64,000 bases of DNA from Adiantum capillus-veneris (taxonomy: Eukaryota > Streptophyta > Polypodiopsida > Polypodiales > Pteridaceae). The stretch covers positions 128,525,891-128,589,890 of the forward strand of contig CM043947.1 in the NCBI GenBank assembly GCA_014529385.2, read 5' to 3'. Each line of letters starts with the position of its first letter. Positions within the stretch are counted from its first letter, which is position 1. The notes beneath the pieces are model-generated. The model saw only the letters and a list, made by a program, of their open reading frames with translations, was not told the DNA's origin and did no database searches. The translations under genes were made by a program, and so were the position numbers. This document shows positions 35,493 through 48,684 of this stretch, piece after piece.

Positions 35493-36050
35493 TGGTACTA
35501 CGCAGGACACACATGCCACATCACACGAGTGTAACTCCAATCCATCATTGGCCCCACCCATGATGTCTCTTCAAACGGAGTGGTCATAGATTTTTGATTT
35601 TTACTAGCTTCCTCCTACACCATTTAATTTTAGAGGCCGAAAAGTGTTCCCTCCAAAACAACCTCTTGCTTTTGTAGAAGTACCAACTAGGTAAAACAAA
35701 AAAGGTCCTTTTTTGTACCACCACTGCATGCTTTCAGCCTTATAGTAGGTTTTAGAGAGGGGTCAGGGAACTGTAAAGGCATTGCTACTAAGTGCTATAC
35801 CAAGAGTGAGAGGGATGAAGCTATGTGTGGATAAGCATAATAATGCAACAAAGGGGAGTGATTGGGTCTACACATACAAAGAGGAAAGGGTTGGCCCTTG
35901 CAGATGCCAGGTCAAGGGTTGGGTCACATTAGGAGTTACCGCCACAAGGGGATTGGATTGCTTGCCTGCACTCTTCCCTTAGATGAGTAGAGATAAGAGA
36001 GAGAGGGGTGGGGAGGCCCCAAGGTGGGGCTCTCACCACCCAATCTACTA
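35493..36050. other. non-coding flank, nothing recognised
   Basis: Upstream of the minus gene's ATG. No TATA box or terminal inverted repeat that matches the 27-kb side was found. The small frame at 35782-35982 has no support. Confidence 0.4.
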
Positions 36051-37356
36051 TAATGGTAACCTAACAGGACATAAAAGTGTCCTTTCAGGGTTTTGGGAAA
36101 AAATTCCAAAACCATAGTAGATCCACTCATTTTGAAAAATCCTTTCATGAGCTTATAGTTCAATAACTACTGCATATGGAAAAAATGAGAAACTTGTAAT
36201 TTTTCTCATCCCTTGGTCACTACAAGCCTCCAAAGTTGATGGACCAGTGCATTTTGCCCAAAACAGCAATTTCTTACGGTTGATTGCATATAAATAAGAG
36301 TGGGGATTTTTGTAGGACATGAGATAAAATGCCCCGTTAACTTCAGTGGGTTGGTGACCAAAACATATGGTTTCTTTTACCTCACTAAATTTTTTTTGGG
36401 CAAAAAAAAAGGTACAAAAAAGATGCATTTTTGTCATTCTGCGGACCTATCATCAAAGTTTCTATAGTCACACTCAATATAGATACTATATACATGTTTT
36501 CTTAGTTCCCTTTGGGCCTTTGTATTCAAAAGGAGCCATGGAGCATGTCAAAAGGATAATGGATCTCTTACAATTGGAACTTTTGGGGCAATGATAAAGT
36601 GCTAAATATAGCAAACATGAAAAAACTGGGTTTAGCATTATGACCTCTAGCAACCCATAGAAACTACTCAATATCTAGCCAAGTTTGTATTCTATGATTA
36701 GATATGGTTACTACCTAGAACATACACACAATTGGCCTAAGAAACTAGCAATATTGAGAAAGTTATACTTGCTACTCTAAAATGTATCGTATTCTTCAGC
36801 AATCAAAAAACTCAACCATCATCATATACTATGCTATATAGCATATTAGGTCCCCCAAAACTCAAGGAAGATTAGCTTTATGTTATACATTACACTTACA
36901 CAATCAAAATTGAATTTGGATATCAAGAAAGCCACCAAAAAAATCATAAAAGTGCTAATTTTGGCCAAAAAACAGGATTATGCAATTCTTGTAAATTGGT
37001 CATAACTTTCAATTTTAACACTTAGCTCTCCCTACAAGCATCAAAACATGTTGAGAACTATGAATGCCTAACCTCTAGCCATCTAAACCTCACAAACATG
37101 AAGTTTAGAGTGGTATAGTTGCAAAAAATTGAAAATAAGCCAAAAATAGGACCCGTAATGTTGTGCAAGAGTAAGGTTAATGGTGAGATTGATACTCCAA
37201 AAAAAAAAGCTAAGTTTTTTTCAGCTCATACGGCAACTTTGTGGATATATAGAACCTAGAAATTCATTTTCATACTCTTCAAATAATTCAAGCAAAATGG
37301 TCACTTAACAGGACACAAAAGTGTCCAAGGACATAAAAGTGTTATGTTACCATTCT
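36051..37356. mobile_element. probable non-autonomous DNA transposon with TIRs
   Basis: The left end reads AATGGTAACCTAACA (from about 36052), and the reverse complement of the right end reads AATGGTAACATAACA (to about 37354), 14 of 15 matching. Just inside the left end, and near the right end, lie copies of GGACA(T/C)AAAAGTGTCC, a short palindrome-like word. No transposase is visible in the 1.3 kb between. The target-site duplication could not be fixed with certainty. The interior is AT-rich and without coding. Confidence 0.5.
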
Positions 37357-38240
37357 AGTGTTAAGAAGAGCATTATGCTGATGATCCCTCAAGCTCTCAT
37401 AGTCTAGCACTACATCACACTAAAATCACCAACAAAAACTATATCACACTAAAGTCACTAACAAAAATCTCACTTAACATTGACTTTCACTAGAGCCAGC
37501 AAGATTTTATATCCCCTAGTCCCTCAATATTAATCCTCTTTAATGCCTACTAATGTGGCAATGTGCTTTCAATGTCCTCCCATTTTCACCCAAAAGTTTC
37601 ACTTTATATGTTATGTGATAATAATGTGTTTATGTTTAAAACACATTAAGGTGTTTAATTACTTTCACACACATCCACATGTCACCACTACAATATTTTA
37701 ATCATTTCGTAAGACATATTTTATAACACACATTTATCATAATAGAGCTTTAATCTTTCACTTAATTTAAAATAGCACTAGAAACACACTATCCTCTCAC
37801 AAAGAACTAAAAACCCTTTTAACTCACAACATTCAACTTACATTACCCGACAGTCACTCTCACTACTCACCAGCATTTAGATTCTAAAACCATGTTTAAT
37901 ATCTAAATCATCACTTATTCAAAATATATAATTTCATATTTATTTGCAACATCACACACTTATATGAAAACTCTATTATCACTTTCCAACCATGATTAAT
38001 TAGTTCGAGGGAAGGGGCTCGAAAACAAAAAGCTCAAGGGTGAGGAAAAAAAAGGGGCACATGTCCCCCTTCCTCCCTTTTTTTTTTTTTGGTACTTGTG
38101 TGTGTGTGTGTGTGTGTGTGTAACCCCTACCTTGCAATCTCTAATGGATTTGTTTCCCCTTATGCCTCTCTCCGTGTGTGTGTGTGTGTGTGTGTGTGCG
38201 TGTAGAGTTGCTTAACTTAAATAAATAACATACCAATGAA
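37357..38240. other. AT-rich spacer with (TG)n runs
   Basis: (TG)n at 38097-38121 and 38175-38198; otherwise nothing recognised. Confidence 0.6.
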
Positions 38241-41200
38241 CAAGATGTTCAAAAAGACGACTGACTAAAGACGTCAAGGCAAAGATAAGCACAGAAACAA
38301 TTCAGTCTTTGAATCATAACTGTACAACATAATAAAAATGAAGTATCATTCCAAAGGAATTCGTACAAAGGTATCAAAAACTATCCCAATTGCATTATTA
38401 GTTGTTTCCACAGTCGGATTGTAGCAAGCTAAAACTCTTTAAGCCAAGATAGAATTATCACCTGAATCCATATAATCAAGACAACAGATATGCTAGACTT
38501 GGCTACATATGGAAGGCTTCAAGGACTCTATCAGCTCTTATCCATGTCAAACTTAAAAAAATTAGTCTAGCTACTGTCTTGCATATTTAAAGTCTCCATC
38601 ATGTTTTTGCTAGAGTTACACATACATTTAGCTTCTCATTATATAATATCTATTAATGTAAAAAATGTCGACTAATCCATATTATTGAATGTAAAAAGCT
38701 TGCAAGCAAAGCTTAGTTAAATAATTTCATCCTTAAAAAGTATTCCGATGTCAAGCCCTTCAAAGCTAGAAACACCTAGGATTATCTTTTGACCAAGCAA
38801 GCCCTATCCTGAGACTCGGTAAAAACCTGAAGAGTGTAATGTAAATCACTAATCCCGCGAAATCATGATAGGCATGTTTATCCAACAGCATAAACTTAAG
38901 TATCAAAAACGAAATAATCATCAGTATAGCAGTTGGGTTAAATCTCCAAGTTATCCCAGCATAGTTTTATCAAACCTGAACTAGAGCAAAGCCGTGCATT
39001 CAGAAGGTTCCATTAAGTCAGAGCAAGCAGTAAAAAACCAGAATTTATTTTATGTTCAACATCATCACTAGATGTAAGTGGGGAACCAGATTTATGCCAA
39101 ATAATCAAGCATCAGGTAAAGTTTAGAAGTTTTACAAGTCACAACATACTTCTCCCAATCAAAATACCATAACAAACCAAGGTAGCAAAGCACAAACAAA
39201 AAATCCGATCACTATCCATTTGTAAAGATCAGTTTTATCATACGAGATCTGTATAATGGAAAACTAGATTCGGCTAATATCCAATCACACCCAAAATTAA
39301 GCTGAAGATATGAAGTTTGTGTATAACAAGTTAGACCACGCGAGATCTCCATTTTTTTGCAATTTTGAATGTAGCATAAAAAACTATAACTATCAAAATA
39401 TGGCAGCATAACTAGTATACCACATTCAAGTAACCAGAAAATCCATGTATAACTAGCATCACCACCAGGCATTCAACCTTATACTCACCATCTGATTTTT
39501 TAAAAATCAAAATAGTAACCATATATATGATTAATTTGATGTCATATTCTAGCACAGTAGCAGAGGATTAAGTGAGTGTGCAGTCAGTACTAGGAAAGAA
39601 GCCAAACAAAACCCTATGCTAATGTGTAAAAATTGTATCAGAATATGGCAACAGAACCAATATACCATATTCTAGTAACCACCCTATTTGATGTGTAAAA
39701 GCAGTACCCAGTTCCTCGAAAAATTCCAAAAGACCAGTTCTTCCAAAAGGTTTTTTTAAAAAAAAACCTATTTATGATTAGATAACAGAGCATGGTTTTT
39801 AAGAAATGTGATAAAGAAACCTATGAGCAGACGCAATCCCAAGTATTTATCCAAGTAGCCAAGGAAAACCAAGCCTAAGTGAAGGGAAGAACTAAGCTTT
39901 CCATATCATTCTTACCATAAGGATCAAGTGAATGCACAAAGCCCCATTTTTTCATAAGTTTCCATGGTAAGTCATTACTTTAGAGAGTAAAAATGAGCAA
40001 GACAGAAGCCCTCACAAACAAACTAGTGTTCAGCATCTAATCCCTCCCAGTAGAAGTAATAGGCCAGCAGATAATTATAGAATCATCTGTGCCATGTAAG
40101 TTTTTATAACCAGAACATATAGTGTTACCATGTGAGTGAGTTACCCTTTATCTTCCAATATCAAATTGTTTAGCATTAAAAAACAACCATATTTTATACA
40201 TTAACAGAAAAAGCTCCTGTCATGGAATAGTGGTAAAAAGCCAATGTGGAAAAATGCAAAGTATACCCTAAATATAGTGAATAGAAAACCTTGAAGTAGA
40301 AGCCCTCTAACAAACAGCAGAGTAGCACTGCAAAAAAGTTGTGAAAACAGAGCCAATCATCAACTTGTCTTGGAGACTATCCTCTACACCAAGACCTCGT
40401 CTAAGTGAGGGGAAGAGCCCCTCACCTTATATGGTAGAGTAGGTAGGGAGGATTGCCAAAGGTACTCATTTGCAGGGGTGCTGCATTAGCCAAGAACCAA
40501 TTCTCCATAATAAGCATGTAGGAGGTATAACAATTACACATCCCTCCACGTGAGGTGGGACCCAACCAAGTAACCCTAACCTCCAACGCAGTTAAGAGAG
40601 CAGGTGTTATGCGCGCCGCAACATAATGATAAATAGATGCATCGATCAAAACTAAGATCACCACACTCGCCCAGGTAAGGGCCCTAAAAAAGGGTTTTAA
40701 GTGAAATTGGTAGGAGCTGGGGTAGGAGGTGATACCCATATGGTACCATTTTACTCAACCATGCAAATAGTAGGTTAGTAGTACCATTTCCGAGTTTTTT
40801 TCCCCGTTGGAAATCTTTAGGCTATGAGTAGGTTTACCATGGTCAGCTGTTGTGACAAAGTGTGTGTGTGTGTGTGTGTGTGTGTACCCGCCCTAACTGA
40901 GGTGCCATACACAATGGGTTTTGGCAGTAGGCCCATTGTGTATGGGCCTACTGCCTCATTAGAAAGATGAGTTCTTAATTATCATTAGCATAGAAGAGCT
41001 AAGTAGGAGTGAGCCTGAAAATGGAAGAAATTTCTGTACAATAACAGATATAGTGCTCAAGGAAGACATTACTCCTGTAGGAGTTTAAGGATTTGTCAGC
41101 GAGTTTGAAATAAGTATGGTTGTCATTGAGTATCTGTTGGAAAGAACGTCAAGCAAGTCCTCTCGTTCCAAAAAGCCAACATATGAGTAATAGGTAACAT

Positions 41201-41485
41201 GTGCCTGTAAATGTCAAAAATTCAATTTTCAAAAGCATAGGTAAGTAGAGTTGGATTAACCTGCTTCTTAAAACCGACTGAGCCAAAAGACTACAATAGT
41301 TGTGATTAGAAATCTAGTCTATAGTCAATGAGAGACCACCTAACACCTGTCAACAAGTTAAGGATTTAAAGCCAGTGGGTCACTCAAAGCCTACAGACAC
41401 AAACATATATAAAGCCAGCATCCTGGTCATCCCAGTTGCCTGGAAGGGCCTCGTGTTTAGGGGTGTGTGTAGCTACTTACTTAAA
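38241..41485. repeat. 3.25-kb tandem duplication, copy 1
   Basis: Starting at CAAGATGTTCAAAAAGACGA (38241), the sequence recurs from 41486, an offset of 3245 bp, with high similarity over the whole unit including its internal (TG)n run (40859-40885). The unit has no recognisable coding; matching short frames in both copies (such as 40422-40739 and 43763-44005 on the minus strand) are explained by the duplication. It may be a large satellite or a duplicated transposon fragment. Confidence 0.92.
40905..40955. repeat. two overlapping, mutually exclusive hairpins
   Basis: Hairpin A pairs 40905-40918 (CCATACACAATGGG) with 40932-40945, 14 bp perfect. Hairpin B pairs 40923-40935 (GGCAGTAGGCCCA) with 40943-40955, 13 bp perfect. 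They share 40932-40935 and 40943-40945, so only one can form at a time. The copy-2 equivalent at about 44170-44222 is partly degraded. Confidence 0.85.
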
Positions 41486-44400
41486 CAAGATGTTCAAAAA
41501 GACGACTGGCTAAAGATGTCAAGGCAAAGATAAGTACAAAAACAATTCAGTCTTTGAATCATAATTGTACAACATAATAAGAATGAAGTATCATCCCAAA
41601 GGAATTTGTACAAATGTATCAAAAACTATCCCAATTGCATCATTAGATGTTTCCAAAGTCGGACTGCAGCAAGCTAAACCTCTTTATGCCAAGATAGAAT
41701 TCTCACCTGCATCCATATAGTCAAGACAACAGATATGTTAGACTTGGCTACGTATGGCAAACTTCAAGGAATCTATCAGTTTTTTATCCATGTCAAACTT
41801 AAAAAATTTAGACTAGCTACTATCCTGCATATTTAAAGTCTCTATCATGTTTTTGCTAGAGTTACACATACATTTAGCTTCTCATTATATAATATCTATT
41901 AATGTACAAAATGTCGACTAATCCATATTATTGAATGTAAAAAGCTTGCAAGCATAGCTTAGTTAAGTAATTTCATCCTTAAAAAGTATTCTGATGTCAA
42001 GACCTTCAAAGCTAGAAACACCTAGGATTATCTTTTGACCAAGCATGCCCTATCTTGAGACTTTGTAAAAACCAGAAGAGTGTAATGTAAATCACTAATC
42101 CTACCAAATCATAATAGGCATGTTTATCCAACAACATAAAATTAAGTATCAAAAACAAGATAATCATCAGTACGTTTCAGTTGGGTTAAATCTCCAAGTT
42201 ATCCCAACACAGTTTTATCAAACCTAGACCAGAGAAAAGCCTAGCATCCAGAAGGTTCCATTAAGTCAGAGCAAGCAGTAAAAAACAAAAAATTATTTTA
42301 TGTTTAGCATCATCACTAGATGTAAGTGAGGAACCAGATTTATGCCAGATAACCAAGCATCAGGTAGAGTTTAGAAGTTTTGCAAGTCACAACATACCTC
42401 TCCCAATCAAAATACCATAACAAACCAAAGTAGCAAAGCACAAACAAAAAAAGCGATCACTATCAATTTCTAAAGATCAGTTTTATCATACCAGATCTGC
42501 AAAATGGAAAACCAGATCCGGCTAATACCAATTATACCCAAGATTAAGCCAAACATAAAAAGTCTGTGTATAACCACTTAGACCAAGCCAGATCTCCATT
42601 TTTTTGCAATTTTGAATGTAGCATAAACAACTACAACTATCAAAGTATGGCAGCATAACCAATATACCACATTCCAGTAACCAGAAAATCCATGCATAAC
42701 TAGCATCACCACCAAGCATTCAGCCTTATACTCACCATTTGATCTTTAAAAAAATCAGAATAGTAACCATATATATGATTAATTTGATGTCATATTCGAG
42801 CATAGTAGCAGAGGATTAAGTGAGTATGCAGTCAGTACCAGGCAAGAAACCAAACAAAAACCTATGCTGATGTGTTAAAACTGTATCACAATATGGCAGC
42901 ATAACCAGTATACCATATTCGAGTAACCACCCTATGCTGACGTGTAAAAATAGTACCCAGTTCCTCAAAAAATCCCAAAAGACCAGTTCTTCCAAAAGGG
43001 TTTTTTAAAAAAAAACCTTTTTATAATTAGATAAAAGAGCATGTTATTTAAGCAATGAGATAAAGAAACTTGTGAGCAGATGCAATCTCAAGTATTTCTC
43101 CAAGTAGCCAAGGAAAACCAAGCCTAATAGTGAAGGGAAGAACTAAGATTTCCATATCATTCTTACCATAAGTATCAAGTGAATGCACAAAGCCCCAATT
43201 TTTCATAAGTTTCCATGGTAAGTCATTACTTTAGAGAGTAAAAATGAGCAGGACAAAAGCCCTCACAAAAAAACCAGTGTTCAGTAGCTAATCCCTCCCA
43301 GTATAAGTAATAGGCCAGCAAATAATTATATAATCATCTGTGCCATGTAAGTTTTTATAACAAGAACATGTAGTGTTACCACTTGCGTGAGTTACCCTCA
43401 ATCTTCCAATATCAAATTGTTTAGCATTAAAAAACAACCATCTTTTATACATTAATAGAAAAATCTCTTATCTTGGAATAGTGGTAAAAAGCCAATGGGG
43501 AAAAAATGCAAAGTATACCCTAAAGATAATGAAAAAAAAACCTTGAAGTAGAAGCCCTCAAATAGCCAGCACAGTAGCAGCGAAAAAAAGTTGTTACACA
43601 AAGCCAATAATCAACTTGTCTTGCAGACTATCCTCTACACCAAGAAAGTAAACACCAAGACCTCGTCTACGTGAGGGGAAGAGCACCTCACCTTATGTGG
43701 TAGAGGACACATGGAGGATTGACAAAGGTACTCATTTGTGGGGGTGCTGCATCAGCCAAGAATCAATTATCCATAATAAGAGTGTAGGAGGTATAACAGC
43801 TACACATCCCTCCAGGTGAGGTGGGCCCGAGGCAAGTAACCCTAACCTCTAGCGCAATAAACAGAGCAGGTGTTATGCGCGCCGTGACATAATTAAAAAT
43901 AAATGCATCGATCAAAACTAAGATCACCACACTCGCCCATGTAAGGGCCCTAAAAAAGGGTTTTAAGTGAAATTGGTAGGATCTGGGGTAGGAGGTGATA
44001 CTCATATGGTACCATTTTACTCAACCATGCAAATAGTAGGTTAGCAGTTCCATTTCCGAGTTTTTTTTCCCCGTTGGAAATCTTTAGGCTATGAGTAGGT
44101 TTACCATGGTTAGCTATTGTGACAAAGTGTGTGTGTGTGTGTGTGCATGTGTACCCGCCCTAACCTAGGCGCCATACACACTGGGTTTTGGCAGTAGGCC
44201 CGTTGTGTATCAGCCTACTGCCTCATCAGAAAGATGAGTTTTTTAATTTTCATTAGCATAGAAGAGCTAAGTAGGAGTAACTTGGAAAAGGGAAGAAATG
44301 TCTGTACAATAACCGATATAATCCTCAAGGAGGACATTACTCCTGTAGGAGTTATGGGGCTTGGTCAGCGAGTTTGAAATAAGTATGGTTGTCATTGAGT

Positions 44401-44653
44401 ATATATTGGAAAGAACGTCAAGCAGGTCCTCTTGTTCCAAAAGGCCAACATATGACTTATAGGTAACATGTGCCGGTAAATGTCAAAAATTCAATTTGCA
44501 AAAGCATAGGTAAGTAGATTTGGATTAAACTGCTTCTTAAAGCCGACTGAGCCAAAAGACTACAATAGTCGTGAGTAGGAGTCCAATCTATAGTCAATGA
44601 GAGACCACCTAACACCTTTTGACCAATTAAGGATTTAAAGATAGTGGGTCACT
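41486..44653. repeat. 3.25-kb tandem duplication, copy 2
   Basis: Direct repeat of copy 1 with scattered substitutions and small indels. It ends at GTGGGTCACTCA, where copy 1 goes on for about another 100 bp. Confidence 0.92.
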
Positions 44654-44912
44654 CATTACTTCACAGAGTAAAAATGAGCTGGACAGAAGCCCTGACAAAA
44701 AAAATAGTGTTCAACAGCTAATTCCTCCCAGTAGAAGTAATAGGCCAGCAGATAATTATAGAATCATCTGTGCCATGTAAGTTTTTATAACCAGAACATG
44801 TAGTGTTACCATTTGAGTGAGTTACCCTTAATCTTCCAATATCAAATTGTTTAACATTAAAAACCAACCATCTTTTATACATTAATAGAAAACGCTCATG
44901 TCATGGAATAGT
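44654..44912. repeat. third, partial copy of the 3.25-kb unit
   Basis: Matches copy 1 from about 39973 to 40230, i.e. an internal piece of the unit, joined directly to the truncated end of copy 2. Confidence 0.85.
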
Positions 44913-45317
44913 AGCGGCATTTTGTTTGATAATCAAACCCACAAGATCTTATACATTAAAATGCATATGACAGAGAATTGGAGAAAAATCTACAAAGTGC
45001 AGAATCTACAAACTGTGTCCTATCCTGTTTCGACCTGTATAAGCACATGTGCCTGCAACCTGTAGTCAAACAACCCAAATATGCAGAAATCATAGAGCCT
45101 ACAGCCATACAGGAGAAGACAAAAAAACCCGCCTTTGTAGCACTTGTAGAGACCAAACGAAGCTCAAAATGATCCGAAATTGCAAAAATAACCCCAGGCA
45201 AGGCCCAATGAGCTCATTTACAAAGCTTGCGCTCCTGTTTGCACTCACGAAATCTGAGGGCAATCAGCGGAAGTGACATGTACAACCCTGTGGGGCACTG
45301 TGTAGAGCCTCCCACCT
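44913..45317 (-). other. leader of a minus-strand copia element, truncated
   Basis: Lies downstream (minus strand) of the PBS at 45318-45329 and is cut off by the partial tandem copy at 44912. No gag frame is recognisable on the minus strand. Confidence 0.45.
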
Positions 45318-45329
45318 GCTCTGATACTA
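45318..45329 (-). promoter_or_regulatory. PBS, initiator tRNA-Met type
   Basis: Minus strand TAGTATCAGAGC, one mismatch from TGGTATCAGAGC, placed directly after the LTR end. Confidence 0.7.
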
Positions 45330-45330
45330 G

Positions 45331-45533
45331 TTAAAGGTGCAATACGGGTGTGTGTGCAAGCGTGGAGTGCGATGGAGGTGAAGTAGAGAAGAAGACGAGA
45401 CACAAATGTAGTGGACTTACTCACAATAGTGAGCTAAGGTTTGAGTCCTTATTGTATAGTGTAAATGGTCAGTTGATAGTGTTCGGCCGCCCACTTACTT
45501 AGGGCTAGCACATTGGGCTTTACCACCCCAACA
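45331..45533 (-). repeat. copia LTR, about 203 bp
   Basis: On the minus strand it begins TGTTGGGGTGGTAAAGCCC and ends GTATTGCACCTTTAA next to the PBS. Its 3' half matches the copia A 3' LTR fragment at 22637-22757. Confidence 0.75.
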
Positions 45534-46581
45534 ATGTGCATACCTAGATATATTCCTGAACCTACTCCAATTCAACTTCCAAAGGACTTGTGTATCATAT
45601 TCTCACAGAGATCATCACAAGAAAACTATATCATTGGAAATTCCATAGGGTGTCAAACTAGCTAGTCATTTATGATATCTCCATTGACTTCACTAGGCTT
45701 ACTGATGGGTACCACTTCTCATCCTCTGCATACACCCTCTCACTAACTTCTTGGGCAGAATAAACACTCACCACACCCTACAGCTATCACCTCACTTATA
45801 CCAAACCTACTAAACGCTATAGCTTCCCTCACAAACCTCAAACCTTACATTAATATGATTAAAACTCAAAACGATATCCACACATAAAACCATATAAATA
45901 TCACCATGAGGCAATCATGATCTATGAAATTTCAATGCTAATTATCATGTGTATTCTCCTAGCATGACCCCAAATGCACCTAAAGGGACAACTTACTACT
46001 CCAAATAGCACTAAAATTTGCTCAAATAAGTGCAAAATAGGGATCATCATGTGCACTACGATGTTATTTTGCAACAACCCTCAGCGTATAATCTTCTTCC
46101 CAATTGTTTACAAGTCAAATACTTGCATAAGCCGTTTACATGCACATATAGTTTTCTACATTTGGAGGGATGGATCATGTATTTAAAGTAGTTCATTGCT
46201 TGCTCACCTTGACCTTCTTATGTATATCCTCTGATTAGTGCACCCTAAGAGACAACATTCCAAGTAGGAATATTAGTAGAAAAAATTTGAAGAAAGGGAT
46301 TATAAGGTAAACATTGTCTCTTCTCACCATTCATGTTTGAATTTCTACAAAATTGTAAATTAACATTTCATTTGGATTGAATTGATTGGATTTTATTTGA
46401 TGCAAATGCAACATAGATGTTGGCCATTTTCAACCCTGCCAATGGCCTAGGGTTCTTCTCTTTGTTATTGAACTTCAATCTGGTAAGAGAAAAGGATAAG
46501 GTGGGCCTTACAAGAGACAAGGTCCACTCTTTGGAAGCTTCTAAAATAATACCCGAATAGGTAATAATCCGTGGCCCAAAA
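45534..46581. other. non-coding, nothing recognised
   Basis: AT-rich; small frames at 45974-46186 and 46589-46368 lack any motif. Confidence 0.4.
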
Positions 46582-48600
46582 ATGCACATGAAATCATCAA
46601 ATGAATCAATGCATTTATGGTTTGTTTATTGTTTTCTTTATAGGAAAAAGGAAATATTGCACTCTTTGATGCATTGCCATGTAGATGGTGTTACTTCTGA
46701 GTGTTATATTAGTGCCATGAAATTTAGAATGTACGTGTGTAAAGAATGGTATTGGGGAAGTATCTTGAAGCGGATCAAAGGGAAAATGATTGATGGACTG
46801 CCAGAGGGCTTTGAAGCATGGGTTCATCATCGGTTGAGGGAGCACATTGATAAAGATTTTATGGAGCTTTGGAGTAAGCTCAACACAAAAGAGTCGCATG
46901 AAAAATTTCCAGAGCTCATGGAATCTTTGAGGAGAGTATTATTCTGGTAAAACAATTGATATCTTTAAGGTTGATATTCTATTTTGCACTTAGAGTTTGT
47001 ATAATAAATAAGTCACTAGGTAAAGGAGCTCAAATATGGTTAAATGTATTTTATGTAGATGGATAACTCAGCTTTACAATCAAACTTTGCTGGAGAAGTT
47101 GTCAGTTGTTGTTGAAAGTTGGAGGGGCCTCTCTTTTGAGGAGTGTATGTTTTTTCTATGGATGAGAGATCATGGTTTGCTTGCTTGGGAAATTGAGTAT
47201 TTACCTTGGTGGCTAGATTACACTTGAGGCACCTACCCACGCGATGAAGGGAACTTATCTAAAGGTCATTTTTTGGCATTTATAATAAGTACAAAATTGT
47301 TAACGTGCTCACGTTATTTAAACTATGTTTGTGAGAGAAACATATTCTTGTTTAGTTTAGAGCACGTTCTTGAAATAAATGAAGAGGGTATTGAGGAGAT
47401 TGGATCGGCTTCCAAGAAAGCCACCTCTTCAAAAAGAGTAAACACTAGTACAATCGCCTCTATAAAGAAATGATTGGAATTCGTTAAATCCAAAAAGCCC
47501 AAGAAGTCCCCCCAAAAAAATAAAATAGGTTCTCAAGGTTCCACAAATAAACTTGCTTGTAAAGATATCTAGCTCACTTTCTGTCTACTCAACAAGTCTT
47601 GATAAAATATTTTGTTTTTAGATTATGCATTGCCTTCCTTAGATTATGATGTGACCGTTATTGGCAACATGATATATGTTTACAAAATTTCTCTTGATGA
47701 TGAGAAATGGTAAATACATGCGAGAAGAAAGATTGACTATGTGTGGCATGTGTTGTGAATGTTTGAAATACATGTGTTTGATTGTATGCAAGATCTTGAA
47801 TTTTCTACATTCAACCAATGTTGATGGGGAAAAGAGCAATGAAGTGGCCTCTCTTTTGTTTGCGGATTTTCCAATAAATTTTAAAATTGAGAAATTTTTG
47901 GAGAACGAGGTATGCATTCTTCAAAACCTCAATGGGCACCTCTAGTATATGACAATTTTGGAACTTTAAATAAAGTAATAATGCGTAATATGCAGGTTTC
48001 TCCATGGAATCAATTCTCTCAAAAATTGAGTAAGAAAGTGGCCATGATAGCTTCTAAGTATAAGGTAGACAATGGGTGGTACATCACCTTAAGCTACATT
48101 GATCACTTTGGCATTGTGATTGGCCATGCCATTGAGATGGGATTCAAAATGATGCACACCATCTTTATTTTGATTCTCGATGGTTATATGCAAAAGACCA
48201 TTGAGATTGAGAGAGTAAGCAAAGTTGTTTATTGATTGGAAAAAGATGCTCGTAGTTTTCTTCAATTAGATCACATTCTAATTGTAATTTGTAGGTGGAA
48301 ACACTATTTCTAGGATTGTTTTATCATAAGGTAAACGTTCTATCTACGATCAATGAGATGGAGAGAGTGTGGACAACAACTCTTTTGATGCCAAGTCCGG
48401 AATATTGGTGGAGCGTGCTGACGGAGAGTACATTGGAGGACATGATCTTAGAGGTGCCGCCAAGCGTAGCCTTGACTTATTTTCGTAAGAAGATATGCTT
48501 CCTACTATGTCTTGTTAAACTATGTTACGCAAAGTGAAAATGCGCATGGATGCTCGTTGCAAATGATCATCCCTTTCATATGATTGGGGTAAGGTGAGGA
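46582..48600 (+). other. eroded open frames of unknown origin
   Basis: Short frames at 46582-46950 (WYWGSILKRIKGKMIDGLPE, LREHIDKDFMELWSKLNTKE), 47036-47227, 47273-47473, 47676-47945, 47912-48235 and 48295-48537 have normal-looking composition but no family I recognise. Their position directly upstream of the gypsy protease segment at 48604 suggests they may include its gag and linker, or a host-gene fragment. No zinc knuckle was found. Function cannot be assigned. Confidence 0.3.
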
Positions 48601-48603
48601 GAA

Positions 48604-48684
48604 TGATTTCTTCATCATATTTGATCTTGGATCTACTCACAACTTCATATCAACGGAGTTGGTCACAAAGTTGGGCATACAAGC
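48604..48684 (+). pseudogene. pol: target gypsy protease, left part
   Basis: Reads DFFIIFDLGSTHNFIS and on to LVTKLGIQA, the N-terminal part of a gypsy retropepsin (D-x-G-S-T-H-N-F-I). The middle residue of the D-(S/T)-G triad is Leu. It is interrupted after 48684 by the 10-kb LTR element; the frame resumes at 58748 after the duplicated CAAGC. Confidence 0.82.

Noticed and set aside
40422-40739. 105-codon minus ORF with a matching ORF at 43763-44005
   Set aside because: Conservation is explained by the recent tandem duplication; the second copy is shorter and there is no known motif.
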